Part shown: piece after piece, positions 10,752-21,602 of the stretch
Position numbering within the stretch: position 1 is the stretch's first letter
Layout of the letters: each line of letters opens with the position of its first letter
Made by a program: the position numbers and the translations under genes
Assembly (NCBI GenBank): GCA_025201375.1
Contig: JAIWZP010000004.1
Span: 124,001 to 188,000, forward strand
DNA length: 64,000 nt
Reading direction: 5' to 3'
Source: Gongronella butleri
Lineage: Eukaryota > Mucoromycota > Mucoromycetes > Mucorales > Cunninghamellaceae
The notes under the pieces: model-generated
Database searches by the model: none
What the model saw: only the letters and a program-made list of their open reading frames with translations
What the model was told of the DNA's origin: nothing

Positions 10752-11994
10752 TCATCGCTGTGCCACGGATGGCGGCACGGTCCAAATATGTACATGTTCG
10801 TCCCAGGCGCAGGTTGCGATTTGGCCGGGGACGTAAAGATTCCAATCGATGCCGAGAACGAATTCTGTGTGTGCGTCGTGAACGTCGACGAGATTTTGCC
10901 CTGGCGGGGCATTGATGTCCCAGAAGCGGACACTCATGTCGTAGCCACCGCTGGCAATGATGTTTGGCTTGTGTGGCGAGCATTTGACCTTGCGGACGGC
11001 GTACTCGTGGCCGGGGAAGCACATTACCTCGCGCGACGCGTTGCGCAAATCCCACACCTTGACCGTCTTGTCCACAGACCCTGTGACAATCATGTCCTGA
11101 TTGTACTTGTTCCAGTCGACCGACAGCACCTCGTTGTTGTGGGCAAAAATCGTTTGCACCGACCGTGGACTCTTGAGATCCCACAATTTCACCGTTTGAT
11201 CGCCCGATCCGGATGCAAGCAGCGTCGCATTGTATGGTGACCACGCCGTGCTGTAGACGCAGTGGGTATGCTCGGTAAACATCTGCAACGCGCGTGGCGT
11301 TTGAGGGTTCCACTGAAAAAAAAAGAAATGTGAGCAACACGCGTCAAAAGGTTCCCCCCTTCCCCTTTTAAATTACAATTTTAACGGTATGATCCCAAGA
11401 CGCGCTTGCAAAGACGTCCTTGGATACTAAATTCCACTCGACAGAAAAGACCTCGCGCTGGTGCTCTTGCCATTGCTGGATGGGGTAATCCTGTAAAACG
11501 AGAAAAAAAGACGAATTGAGCTGATCTGACGTCCTTGCGTCGCGTGTCATGGCCTCCTTACGGACAACGTGGCATCCCATAGCTTGATGGAGCCATCTCC
11601 ACTGGATGTGACGAGCTGATTCTCATTGACTTCGCTCCAAGCAACATCAAACAATCCGTCCTGCGTGTCGTAGCTATCAATAAAAAGGTGGATAAGCACG
11701 AGCCATTGGATATTCCCCTTGTTTTCCTCACGGTGCCAACAATACTTACATGCGCTCCATCCTGACACCGTCAGGCGCCATGGCAAGTAAATACAGGCGG
11801 CCGTTGCCAACAAGGCCATAATTCGACGACCCGGCTACTGCGAGCTTGTTTTCAAAGAAAGGACTCCAGTTGACCTATCAAACCAAGGTGTGAGTGGGAC
11901 GAAAAAAAAAAAAGTGTGGGGTAACAAAAAATCAAGTCTCGCGTTGTCGTACCGAGTAGCCGTTGAAGCCTTCTGTCCGGAAACGCGTAAACAT
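10752..11994 (-). CDS. PEX7: Peroxin 7 (PTS2 receptor, WD40), five exons
   Basis: Cytosolic receptor that binds the N-terminal PTS2 signal and brings cargo to the peroxisomal import machinery. Exons (minus): 11953-11994, 11750-11874, 11562-11673, 11377-11490, 10752-11312, giving 317 residues, close to the usual 320 or so. The N-terminus [14 protein letters not shown] followed by [20 protein letters not shown] is diagnostic for PEX7. Six to seven WD repeats follow, with clear WD endings (IKLWD, VKLWDL, VKVWDL, VRFWDI, VHIWT). All introns are short GT-AG. PTS2 import normally also needs a Pex20/Pex5L-type co-receptor, not in this window. Confidence 0.97.
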
Positions 11995-12818
11995 AATAAA
12001 AAAAGATAGAAAGGAACGAACGGTGGCGAAAAAAAAGAGACGAGGGCGTGGGGAAGAAGTGAAAAAGAGGAGGCGAAAGTGGGGGGGGGGAGTGGAGAGG
12101 CGAAAGAAAAGGAAACCAAAAAAAAAAAGATGACTGATCCAAATTGAGTTTACAAGTCGGCGACAAGACCTGCTCCACCAAAAGGCACATGAAAATGGGC
12201 AAGATGTTTTTTTTTTATTTTATTTTTTGCATTGGGAGATGGCGAAATTGACTACAAACAGATTAATGGGTCGAATGACAAGCGATGCTATGGAAAAAAA
12301 GGTATCCGTCTACAAAAAAAAAAGGTACAAAAGCAACGTCAGCGCCATTCATTCCGGCAAAAGTGATCAGTGTCTGGGGGGAGGGAGGAGGCGAGCGGCA
12401 TGCAATGGCAGAGAGCAAGGGGGGTCCAAATCAAGCATGTGACACGACCTACAAAAAAAAAAAAAGAAGAGGGGAACGAGGGGGGGATCCAGTCGCGCAA
12501 AACAAGACGCACGCGTCACCCTTTTGCCCACCAATGCTCCTCCTCTGCGCCGCCTCTGCGCCTCGCCAACCAGCCAATTCATTGCCTCCATCGCCTCCCA
12601 AGCACCTAGAACAAGTGGAAAAAAAAAAGATGCAACAAAGGGGAAACCTACCTTTCACCCACACACCAAAAGAGACCAGATTCAATTCGCGCGCGCGCCA
12701 ACCTTGCCATTGATGCTCGTCCACCACTCCAATTTTTTCTCCTTTTTTTTTCTTTCTTCTGTTTTTCCAGCCAAATCATGCATTTCACCCAATCTCAACA
12801 AGCCAAAAAATCCGCTCC
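11995..12818. other. PEX7 promoter and intergenic DNA
   Basis: No gene is supported. The part next to PEX7 (12000-12130) is A/G-rich on the plus strand, hence pyrimidine-rich on the PEX7 strand, as expected for its leader. The rest (12230-12800) holds homopolymer runs and the 3' flank of the RNA-binding protein gene. Confidence 0.45.
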
Positions 12819-15389
12819 TCAATACTCAGATCCATAGGAACCAGCTGGGGGACCACCAGAGCCAGAGGTGTTGGGCGCATTGCACTTGCCACAGTGTGTG
12901 CGGCGCGCGAAATCTGCAGGAAAAAAAAAAAAGAAAAAAAAGCATAAAAGATTAGCCAAGGGAAAACAAAAAGGGGGGATAAAAAATTTGCTTACTATGG
13001 AAGCCGCAGCCATTGTTTTGACACACCCAGTCGCCGCTCTTCATGGGATGACTGCCAGCGCCAAAGCCGCCGGGGCCAGCGCCACCGGCGGGGGGACCGC
13101 CATAACCACCGGGCGCTGGAGGAGCCGCAGATTGATTAGGATTGTATGGCTTGGCCGTCGAGCACTTCATGCATTGGAATCGCGAGGCAAAATTGTGCGC
13201 ATTGCATTGCGGGCAATACCAATCGCCCACGCGGAAGCCATGGCCATGTGTGCCAGGTGCAGGGACATTGCCAGCAGGCAAAGCACCGGGGCCTGCGCCT
13301 GGACCGGGACCGGGGCGATGATAGTCGTAGCCGCCTGGGGCAGGGGGAGGGGGATAGCTGGGCTGCGATGGGTTGGGGTTCGGGGTCTGGCAGCGATAGC
13401 AATTCATGCGCGACGCGAAATTTTGGAATTGGCAGGTTGGATTCGGGCAATACCAGTCACCAGGGCGGAAATTGGGTTGATGAGGAGGGGGGCGGCCATA
13501 GGCGGGAGGGGGAGGGGGAGGTGGCGTGCCATAGCCGCCTGGGGGACCGGGATTGACGCCGTAGGGGCTGCCACCGGGGCCGTGGGTCGGAGGCACGGCG
13601 ACACCGGCAGAAGCGGGGCGACCCATGTTGCATTTCATGCAATAGCTGCGCGACGCGTAGTTCATAAAGGCGCACGCAGGGTTGGGGCACTTCCAATCGC
13701 CCGGATGAGAGCCGCCGCCCGACGAGGGACGCACGTGGTGCGGTTGGTATGCGTGGTGAGGGTGATGCTGCGCCTGCTGAGGATAATACGTGTGGTGAGG
13801 CGAGCCATAATTGGGGCGAGGAGGCGTGCCGCCGGCGCCAGGTGGTCCGTGGTGGTGATGAACAGCAGGCGAAGCAGTCGCAGCAGCAGGGGCCGAGGAT
13901 GCAGGCGCGGCCGTATTCTCAGCATTGCATTTGAAGCAATTGCGACGCGACGCAAAGTTGTGGAAACCGCAATTCTGGCAATTCCAATCACCAGGGCGCA
14001 ATTCACGCACCTTGACTTGCAACGGGAACGACGTGAGCATGGAATACGCCTTATCGACGACGCGCTCGCTGCTGGGAGATACTTCAACAACGCGATCGCC
14101 AAGGCAACGGCCGCTCAAATCAAGGGCACGCTCGGCATCCGCATGCATCTGGAAAACGACAAAGCCAGAAACACTCGGCTTGGTGGGTTCAGGCGTCTGC
14201 AGCATCCACAGCGTCACAGGGCGCAGACCATTGGACGAGAACCACGCCTCCAATTCACCCTGCGTCACTTCGTTGGGCAAACCGGCCAAATGGACAACCT
14301 TGGAGTCCTCTGCCTTGAATTGCTTCAGATCTGCTTGCGTGTCGATCGGGTGCACAAACACGTCCGCATGCTTGTCACTCGCCAAATGGGCCATGATCGA
14401 CGCCGTCGTCGCCAGCGCGTCCACACGCGACGTGTCATCGCCCTCCTCCTCGTAAATCAATGAAATACCAAACGCTTGCGTCAAATCCTTGAGACTCATC
14501 GACGGCAGAAACACGTCGCTATGATGCACATGCCATCTCTGCACTTCTTGCTTCAAATCAAACATACGCGGCTTGGCAAGATAATCAGGCAGCGTCAGCG
14601 CCTTGTCGCGCGCCTCACGCAGGAGCTGAATCCGCAGCAGCCACCCACCATGCGTCACAAAGCAAAAAGGCACACCCTCCAGCGATTGATCAAGCACCTC
14701 TTGCAGCTTGCCAACCGCTTCCACAAGAGAAATCCCTTCATTCGCCTGGTCCGCGCTAATCCCGCTAACAGACGTGCAAAAGGCCGTCACAGGCGTCTTC
14801 TCAGGCTTCACAAGCCAGTCGTCGCGGTCCAAGATCGACATATCGCTGCTGTCAACAATCGCGTACGACAATTCTAGAAAAAAAAAAAAAAACGAGTACA
14901 GGTCAGCGAGTGCATTCAAAACCAAAGAAAATGGGAATTCTCAGAGGGATGTCGATCCCAACTTACTAATGATTTCAGCATTTTCCTAATTGCAAAAAAA
15001 AAAAAAAAAGGAGACAATGAGCCCATGCAAAACGTGGTGCTTGCGTCAGATTTTTTTTCCTTTACCTTTGTGACTTGAATCGCGGCCGGATTTGTCGGAT
15101 TTTCGTCGCAGGTGACTTCAGCATTGATCAAGACCAGGCGCGAGTACGGCAGCGCTGTCGACTGGACGGGCGCGGCCTCGGGTGCGGCCTCGGGCTGTTC
15201 AATGGCGGCCTCGGGTTCGGGCTGTGTGTCGTCATGTTGTTGCTCTTGTTGTTCATCAGCGCCATTCTCTTGATCTTCGACAGCTTGCTTCTTGGTGACA
15301 GGCTCAGCAGCGTCGTCGTTCGTCTGAGAGTCTTCAGACAGCTTGCGCTTGCGCTCAACAGGGATATCTGCAGGAGGAGACGCAGACAT
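12819..15389 (-). CDS. Nrp1-type RNA-binding protein: exonuclease-like domain, RRM and five RanBP2 zinc fingers
   Basis: Predicted 771-residue protein. Exons (minus): 15066-15389, 14967-14985 (only 19 nt), 12996-14873, 12819-12913. The order is: an acidic Glu/Gln-rich N-terminus; a DEDD/ERI1-like exonuclease fold (about residues 84-280); an RRM-like segment (about 306-380, with VVHLAGLP and GFVVFQM as RNP-like strands); and five RanBP2-type fingers with GDW-C-x(2-4)-C-x-FASR-x-C-x2-C, separated by Pro/Gly/His/Tyr-rich linkers. This architecture matches fungal Nrp1/ARP-type proteins found in stress granules. The first exonuclease motif reads INAEVTC where active relatives have an Asp in D-x-E, so nuclease activity is doubtful. 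The fifth finger is completed only by the last exon, which supports that join. Confidence 0.88.
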
Positions 15390-16084
15390 GATCAATGTTG
15401 GGAAGAAAAAAAGAAAAACAATAAAGAAAAGAAGTAAACAAATCCAGCGCCAGCGTAAGCGCATTTTTTAAGCGCTTGGCCAGCTCCGCTCTAGACCAAA
15501 TTTGGCACTGTCCACCCGCGCTGCACAGCGCTATATTGCATCTTTTGCATGACAATGAGCGCTTCTCAGTCATTGGTCGTTGTATGTCATACGCATTGTT
15601 AATAATCAAACAGCGTCCATTGTGCGATTGTGCCCACCTCTAAACGTTCTGTGCCTCTTTTCACCTGAGATATGATAAAACACCAGCGACTAAAAAAAAA
15701 AAGAGCCAGTCCTCAGGCACAAAAAAAAAAAAACATGGAAATATTTCCGCTGCGGACAGAAGCTCTCGTGGGTCACCTTTGCCTCTGCCTAAAAATCCAG
15801 AGGGTGATCAGCCTGTCGTCGTGGAGAACTCGAGGCGTGCACCATTTTCACGAACTTTACAAATTTAATCTTGCAGTATCATATGATAAGCGCTACGTTA
15901 TGATACAGTTCTAAAATAAACTCTGGTTGTTGGTTCGCCTCCACTTTTCATTATTAGTAAACAGTTCTATCTACATACAGTAGACCAGCCACTTCTTCTT
16001 CGCGTCTTTGTTCAGCATGGTGTCGAAAACCTGAGGTCCATAGAGTCGTTGTGCAGATGAATCCAAAATATCGATATTTTCATA
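15390..16084. other. Intergenic region between the Nrp1-type gene and the R2 island
   Basis: No gene is supported. The first 100 bases are the leader/promoter side of the minus-strand RNA-binding protein gene. From about 15900 the sequence becomes A+T-rich and repeat-like. Confidence 0.4.
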
Positions 16085-18090
16085 AATTCAGCAATGGCTC
16101 TCAAAATATTATGATATTTCGTGGATCGGGATGATGAAACTACTGGCACCATTCAAAAGAGACACGCTCGGACGTCATTTCTACAGTAGAACTTTTGTTC
16201 GCCCGATACGTACACTACCTTTGTACACTTGTGAAAGCCGTTCAAAAAACACAACAAAAATTCTCAACCTCAATGCTCTCGGCAATAGATGGATTGAACA
16301 ACACATGGCGCTTTTAATATTATACAGTAACGTGTCGAAGGCACCTGTTGCATCTCTATCGAATGAGATTACTGTAGTTTCATCACCGAAATAAATGGCT
16401 GCTGAAAGCCTGAAACTCGCAGAGAAAATCCACTTTTTCATCAAAATCTTTGATCGCGATTTGCCCGACAACGGTCTAATAAACCTTTAATTTTTATTGC
16501 AGTTTTGCTAACAATGTCAGGCGTACGCGTTTGCTGGACCTCGGGCGTCACGACCGGGGACAATGCAGGCGCGGGGGTTGGCGTGGAGACATCGACCTCA
16601 ATGCCCAGTTGGAGCAATTCCTCGTCAAGCGAGGAAATGCTCTCACGGCGCTGTCGATGCCTTGGCGATGGGCTTGGTGGTGCATGATTCGGACAATGAG
16701 CTTTATTGGAACAAGAAAGGGACAGGGGACGGTGCGGCAAACAGGGAAAATGATCAGGTAAAGGAAAAAGGGGAAAAAAGGGGAAACCGGAAAGGGGTAG
16801 CGGGTGCTTAAATGGGCAGCTGATGATGGGGATTGCCCAGTCGGGCTTCCAAAGTGTCAGCGGCGGAAGCTTGATGGGCAATTCCCAAAAAAAAGGAAAG
16901 AGGAGGGCGCAAAAAAAGGAGTGAGGGCACGCGCGAGACAACAAGAATTAAAGGAAAGGGCGAAGAAAGGCATTCATGGGCGGCAAGCCAGAAAGGAGGG
17001 GCAGAGAGACAAGGCAAGGGCGGATAATCATGGTGGCGTGCGCGAGGAGCGAGTGGGGGGGTGAGGAAGCGAGCGATACACGCAAAAGAAAAAAGGAAAA
17101 AAGGTCAAAAAGGCGTGGCACAACATGTCGGGAACGCGGGGCGGATCCTGACAAATAAACAAACAGCCAGGAGGGCAAAGCACTTAATGGGATGACTTGC
17201 AGCGCGCTACAGCATCATAGCTTGGGTTTTACTGTACAGTACTGTACTGTACGGTACAGTACTGTAACTTATTGCATCGGTCATTTCACCGGGCTACAGC
17301 CCACGCACTCAGCCAACAAAAATCTGCAAAATAAAAAATAAAAAAATAGTACAGTACTGTACTGTACAGTAAAAAAAATTCCATGCAATTTACACACCTT
17401 AATTTGGAAGTGCCAAACCTTGAATTTTTGCAAAAAAAATCTTGCCCAAAGTAGACAATTTTCTCAGTCGATCGCCGTTCATGCATCACTCTTCTTTGGG
17501 CTTTTTTTCTCAAGTTGGGGCGACTTGTCATTTTGTCTGCCAATAGCAAAATGGTCGGAGTTACCTGTTTGGGATGCATTGATCACCCGGAGTTCGAAAT
17601 TTTCCAAATTTGGCGTTTTCTGAGATTGAAATGTGTGACCCCTGAGTGACCCCTGAATTTTTCAAAAGAGGTCGTAGCGCGCTGGTGGTATAAGCTTTTT
17701 TGTTGCAAATTTTGCGCTGGACTCGATGCGGTCATTTTTTGAACGGGGTCAACCATGCAGATGGACAGATAAATGCAAAATAGTATAAATAGGAGGTTTT
17801 TGGCATTTTCGAGTCCAAAAAAATAATACTGTAATCGGGCGGGTCCGTTTTGAGCACTGGCTGCCTGGGCTCGTGGGCTGCATTGTACTGTAGTTTATTA
17901 GGTACAGTATACTGTATGTACTGTTGTAATACAGTACATTTACCGCCGCGACGAAGGATTCATTGGCGGGCAAGTATGGTAGACTGTAATAAAGAAATTT
18001 CTGAAGGCACAGCGCACAGCAGGCCGCCAAAGTCTGAAAGAACACCACGTTCTTTGGTTTTTAAAAAGATACAGTAATGTTGGTGTTTGG
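16085..18090 (+). repeat. Dispersed repeat R2, copy 1 (interrupted)
   Basis: Sequence at 16085-16514 and 17160-18090 matches 53020-54220 almost base for base in places. The block around 16416-16514 (CGCAGAGAAAATCCACTTTT at its start) recurs at 53306-53402. The block after 17165 (GCAAAGCACTTAATGGGATG) recurs from 53414. A third, weaker copy is at 54960-55350. Copy 1 has an extra segment of about 645 bp (16515-17159) that copy 2 lacks. No intact protein is encoded. The island also carries many TACTG/CAGTA palindromes, so it is probably a mobile-element remnant. Confidence 0.8.
16515..17159 (-). pseudogene. Segment inserted in R2 copy 1, possibly a captured host-gene fragment
   Basis: This segment is present between the two halves of R2 copy 1 and absent from copy 2. 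AACA occurs at both junctions. On the minus strand it has a pyrimidine-rich, promoter/leader-like upstream half and then a stretch that looks coding (RRESISSLDEELLQLGIEVD, then a Thr/Pro-rich piece) running straight into repeat sequence at 16514. Its composition (G/C-richer, host-like) differs from the A+T-rich repeat. I read it as the truncated 5' part of a host gene carried into the repeat. The alternative is an original part of the element deleted from copy 2. Confidence 0.4.
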
Positions 18091-18167
18091 TGTACTAGAA
18101 CTGTACCATATGTATGAAAGATTTACTACTCTATGTTTTTTTGCACAGTACTGTACTGTACTGTAGT
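17230..18167. repeat. Cluster of TACTG/CAGTA palindromes, 16-18 kb island
   Basis: Short runs of the pentamer TACTG and its complement CAGTA occur at 17230-17267, 17349-17370, 17884-17938 and 18144-18167. They form GTACAGTAC/GTACTGTAC self-complementary stretches that could fold into hairpins. The same words recur at 18727-18741, 21823-21843 and in the second island at 52-55 kb. I did not notice them inside the ordinary genes. Confidence 0.75.
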
Positions 18168-18249
18168 AGTGCACAGCGCGCCGCTGCTGAAGGAGACATT
18201 GAAGGTAGGGATGTACAGTATTATTGTAGTAGTATCATATTTTTTTCAA

Positions 18250-18560
18250 CAAACATGTGTTTGAAAAAGCTTGTTTGAAAAAGCTTGGTTTGACTCATTC
18301 TAAGCTCAAGCTTTTTTTTGGTGTTTGAAAAAGCTTGAAAGCTTGAAAAAAATAATGAAGAAGCAAGAACCAAGAAGGTACCTACAGTACTAGTAGCTAC
18401 CAACAGTACCGGTAGCTATGCTCTGAATTTTCATCATTTTGGTGGCGTATCGCGTGTTCTTCAATTTTATTGAGACTTTTTTGCATTTTCAAGCTTATTA
18501 CGGACAAACTTTTACAATCAAGCTCGGTTTGAAGCTTGAGTTTGAAGCTTGATTTGTCCT
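18250..18560. repeat. Iterated TTGAAAAAGCTTG / AAGCTT motif cluster
   Basis: The word GTTTGAAAAAGCTTG and shorter forms around AAGCTT occur repeatedly in both orientations within about 300 bp, upstream of the Crypton recombinase gene. AAGCTT is itself a palindrome. The function is unknown; it may be a decayed internal repeat of the element. Confidence 0.6.
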
Positions 18561-18924
18561 TTATTACGTATGAGGATGGCCGGACTCTCAGCTCGGTCAG
18601 AGTTCAAGCGCTATCATAGGCACGTTGCTGCGGCACCCTGCCTCTCTACGAATGCACAGAGTGTGCATTGACGCGCCTACGATAGCACCCCACAATTGGC
18701 GTGCCTGGCTGATTGATCTTATTGTTGTACTGTACTGTACAGTGAAGGTATGTGCCAAAAGTTTAAGCTCAGTGACAAATGTGTCACCGGCCTATCTGTC
18801 ACTGAATGTCACCGATGGCAAATACCTTTTTTGGCTGCATGTTGCTGCGGGGATCTAAAACGATGATATAAAAAAGGGGGTAAAAAGGGGATCAATTCCA
18901 CCCTTTGCCTTTTTTTGTTTGCAG

Positions 18925-21179
18925 AAAATCCTCTTTATTATGCCCTCTACACGAAATCGATCTGCGTCACGCACGTGTGATTGCTAGCAGCAGCACATCT
19001 GCTGCTTATGATAGAAACACGGAGCGTGGCAAGGAAGTCGTGCGCCAGACAATGAATACTTTCACCCAAGAAGTGAGACCAGCAAACACGCATGCTAGCT
19101 ATAAAACAAGACAAGAGAAATTCAGTGTAAGCCATGAATAGCTGCGCAGCGAGGACAATTGCAGTAAAAGAGCGTACAGTATTTGAGGCCTAATTGAATG
19201 TTTTGTATAGAAATTCTGTGCCGAAAGACAATATGCTGATGGTCCAGCAGTCACGGAGGAAAAGATCTTGGTGTATCTGGAGGATGTCGTGTCTCGCCGT
19301 GGCCACCAACACAAAAAACGCGAAGACGGCATGCCTTGCGATTTATCCTTCGAATCGTATTCAATGGAGGTGAAGGCGCTGATTGATTTGCATTCCACGC
19401 AAGTCATTGACAGAATCGCTGAACCTGGGAAGATTCGAGGCACGGCATTGCAAGCCTGGTTGAAGAACAAGCGCATTGCGGAGCACAAACGCAAGCGAGA
19501 AGAGTATGTGGATCGTGGTGCGCATTCTGCCCAAGACGGCTACTCTGCTGAACAGCTTGTGCAAGTCTCGATGTTCTTGTTTGGCCAAAAAAAAGAGATC
19601 TCGCTCAGGGATCGTGCTTGGTTTCTGCTCCAGCATATGATGCTGTTGCGAAGCGAAAGCTCGCGCGACATTGATTTGGCGGATCTTTGCAAGGTGGTCT
19701 TCCCTGATGAAGGATTCAGCGAATGTCCTGCGTTGGTGGTTCGTCTCGACCATGGAAAAACTAACAAGTTCGGCAAGGTTGAGTTCGGTGGCGCCATCCG
19801 ACACAAGGACCACCGTGTGTGTGCGTTTGGTGCCTTTGCACAGTACTTTTTTTATCGATGGCACATCTCAGGCGAAGAATTTCCAAATTTTGAAAAGAAC
19901 GCGACTTGGTTCGATGTCAAGGCATTCAAGAATGGCCACCCGGAAAATGCAATGACCTATCGAACGCAGCTTAGGGCTGTGAATCGCGTGTTTGAGGCCT
20001 TGAACATTCGCATTTCCAAGAAAACACATTCTGGCCGTGGAAGTGGTGCCCAATTGGCGGAAATCGATGGTGCGACGGAAGAAGACCTGCGCCGCCACGG
20101 TCGTTGGGAAACTGGAAGCATGGAAAAGTGCTACCTGCTTGCTCTCCCTCGCAAATCCATTCGCATCATCAATGGTTTTCCTCGGAAAAGGGATTTTACT
20201 GGCTGCCCCGAGCAAATTTGGACCCCCCCGAGTCGCTGCAAAAGAAAATCTTTCCGCAAGTTGAAGAATGGCTTAACAAGATCACGCGCAAACTCGATGG
20301 AACAGAATATTCCATTTGCGCGGAAGCGTTTCTCAACCTTCTGGCAACAATGCGCCGCGTGTTTCTGCAAGATTCCGTGCTGCACCGCGTTGACCACCCT
20401 GACCATCCCTTGTTTTGGCACGATGTTTTCAGCGACCCTGAATTCATCACATTTGAGCAACAATTGCTTTCTGCCATCAACACAGCGGAAGAACCTCAAG
20501 ACCTTCTTGTTCGCCGAGCCTTGCCCGTGGTCAGCGAGCAATTGCAGAACTTGAGCAACAAAATCGACAGCAACCAAGCGATTATTAGGAGCATGATATC
20601 TCAGCAGCAAGCGACAACGAGTGCTGATTCTGCTCAGATCTCCAGTGTCCAGCAAGATGTCGGTGTTGTCAAAAATCACCTGGAACACCTGAAATTGGCC
20701 TGCGCGTACTTTGTGAATCCTCACAGCGCAACAATGGTTCCCAATGCAGGTGCTCCAAGAAACAACAATGACCAAGACCATGCAGCCACAACATCTACCT
20801 ATCGCCTTGATAGAAATGTGCAAAGCTTGGCCGATCTTGTGAAGGAATGGTTCGATGGACTTCCGCCAAGCAAGCCATCCGTGGTTAGTTTGAATGACGA
20901 GTTTGGTTCCTCTTGGAGGAGTGATCATAAAGGTAAAACGTGCTGAATTCTGTGACAAGAATATTGTTGATTTATGATATTTTTTTTATTTTATTGTATA
21001 CAGAGCGACAATTCTATTCTCGCCGCCAGCGAGTGATCAGCCAAATTGAGCGCCTGGCAGCATCTGATGGTGTGTCGGTATTTGACATTGCTGCAAGATT
21101 GGACAACGAGAGAAAACAAAAAAATTGGACATTGAGCAAGTTCATGACGCACGCACTCAAAAATTCTTCCAATGAGTAG
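18925..21179 (+). mobile_element. Crypton-type tyrosine recombinase gene with one frameshift
   Basis: Recombinase of a Crypton DNA transposon, which integrates through a tyrosine recombinase and lacks terminal inverted repeats. Pieces: 18925-19126 (5' limit uncertain, acceptor at 18923-18924), 19211 to about 20180, then the next frame to 20932, and 21004-21179. Catalytic signatures are all present: an Arg box (LLRSESSRDIDLADL), H-x-x-R in KKTHSGRGSGAQ, GRW, and the Tyr of CYLLALP. The C-terminal piece (RRQRVISQIERLAASDGVSV) matches the GCR1_C DNA-binding domain usual in Cryptons. A one-base frame change at about 20175-20185, in a TTTT run just after the catalytic Tyr region, separates two otherwise well-conserved halves, so this copy is probably inactive unless the assembly has an error. 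The N-terminal exon was not found. Confidence 0.85.
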
Positions 21180-21312
21180 TTTTTACGAAAAAAAAATGAT
21201 ATTAAATATTCTTTTTATAAAACGACGCGTCCAGAGGCGCGCCAAAAACAGAAAAAAAAGGGGTAGTTGCACTTTTTTTCCATGTGTACCATCATGCTAG
21301 CGTACATTATGC

Positions 21313-21602
21313 TGCATTGAACCCATCCATCCACGTGCAAAAAAAAAAAGGTCACCACATTGAGCCCATCCATCCACGGGAAAAAAAAAAAAAAAAAAGG
21401 TCACCACATTGAGCCCATCCATCCACGCGCAAAAAAAAAAAAAAAAGGTCACCACATTGAGCCCATCCATCCACGCGCAAAAAAAAAAAAAAAAAAAAAG
21501 GTCACCACACTGAGCCCATCCATCCACGCGCAAAAAAAAAAAGGGGGGTCACCACATTGAGCCCACCCATCCATCAACGCGCAAAAAAAAAAAAAGGTCA
21601 CT
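21313..21602 (+). repeat. Minisatellite of six units, each with an oligo-A spacer
   Basis: Six tandem units of roughly 45-55 bp. Each has a 31-33 bp core (GGTCACCACATTGAGCCCAT, then CCATCCACGCGC) followed by a run of 10-20 A. Cores vary by few substitutions, while the A runs vary strongly in length. The array lies about 130 bp downstream of the Crypton recombinase stop codon. Confidence 0.9.

Noticed and set aside
10626..11240. A 204-codon plus-strand frame
   Set aside because: It is antisense to PEX7 WD repeats and has no domain of its own.
12868..14463. A 531-codon plus-strand open frame, among the longest in the window
   Set aside because: It lies antisense to the Nrp1-type gene. Its Arg/Ala/Gly-rich translation is the mirror of repeated Pro/Gly zinc-finger linkers, and the minus strand carries recognisable domains and splice sites.
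16441..16944. A 167-codon minus-strand frame
   Set aside because: It runs across the junction between the inserted fragment and R2 repeat sequence, so the complete frame is not a gene; only the middle part looks like truncated host coding sequence.
21297..21533. Minus-strand frame with repeated WMDGLNVV units
   Set aside because: A by-product of the poly-A minisatellite: the apparent protein repeat mirrors the DNA repeat.
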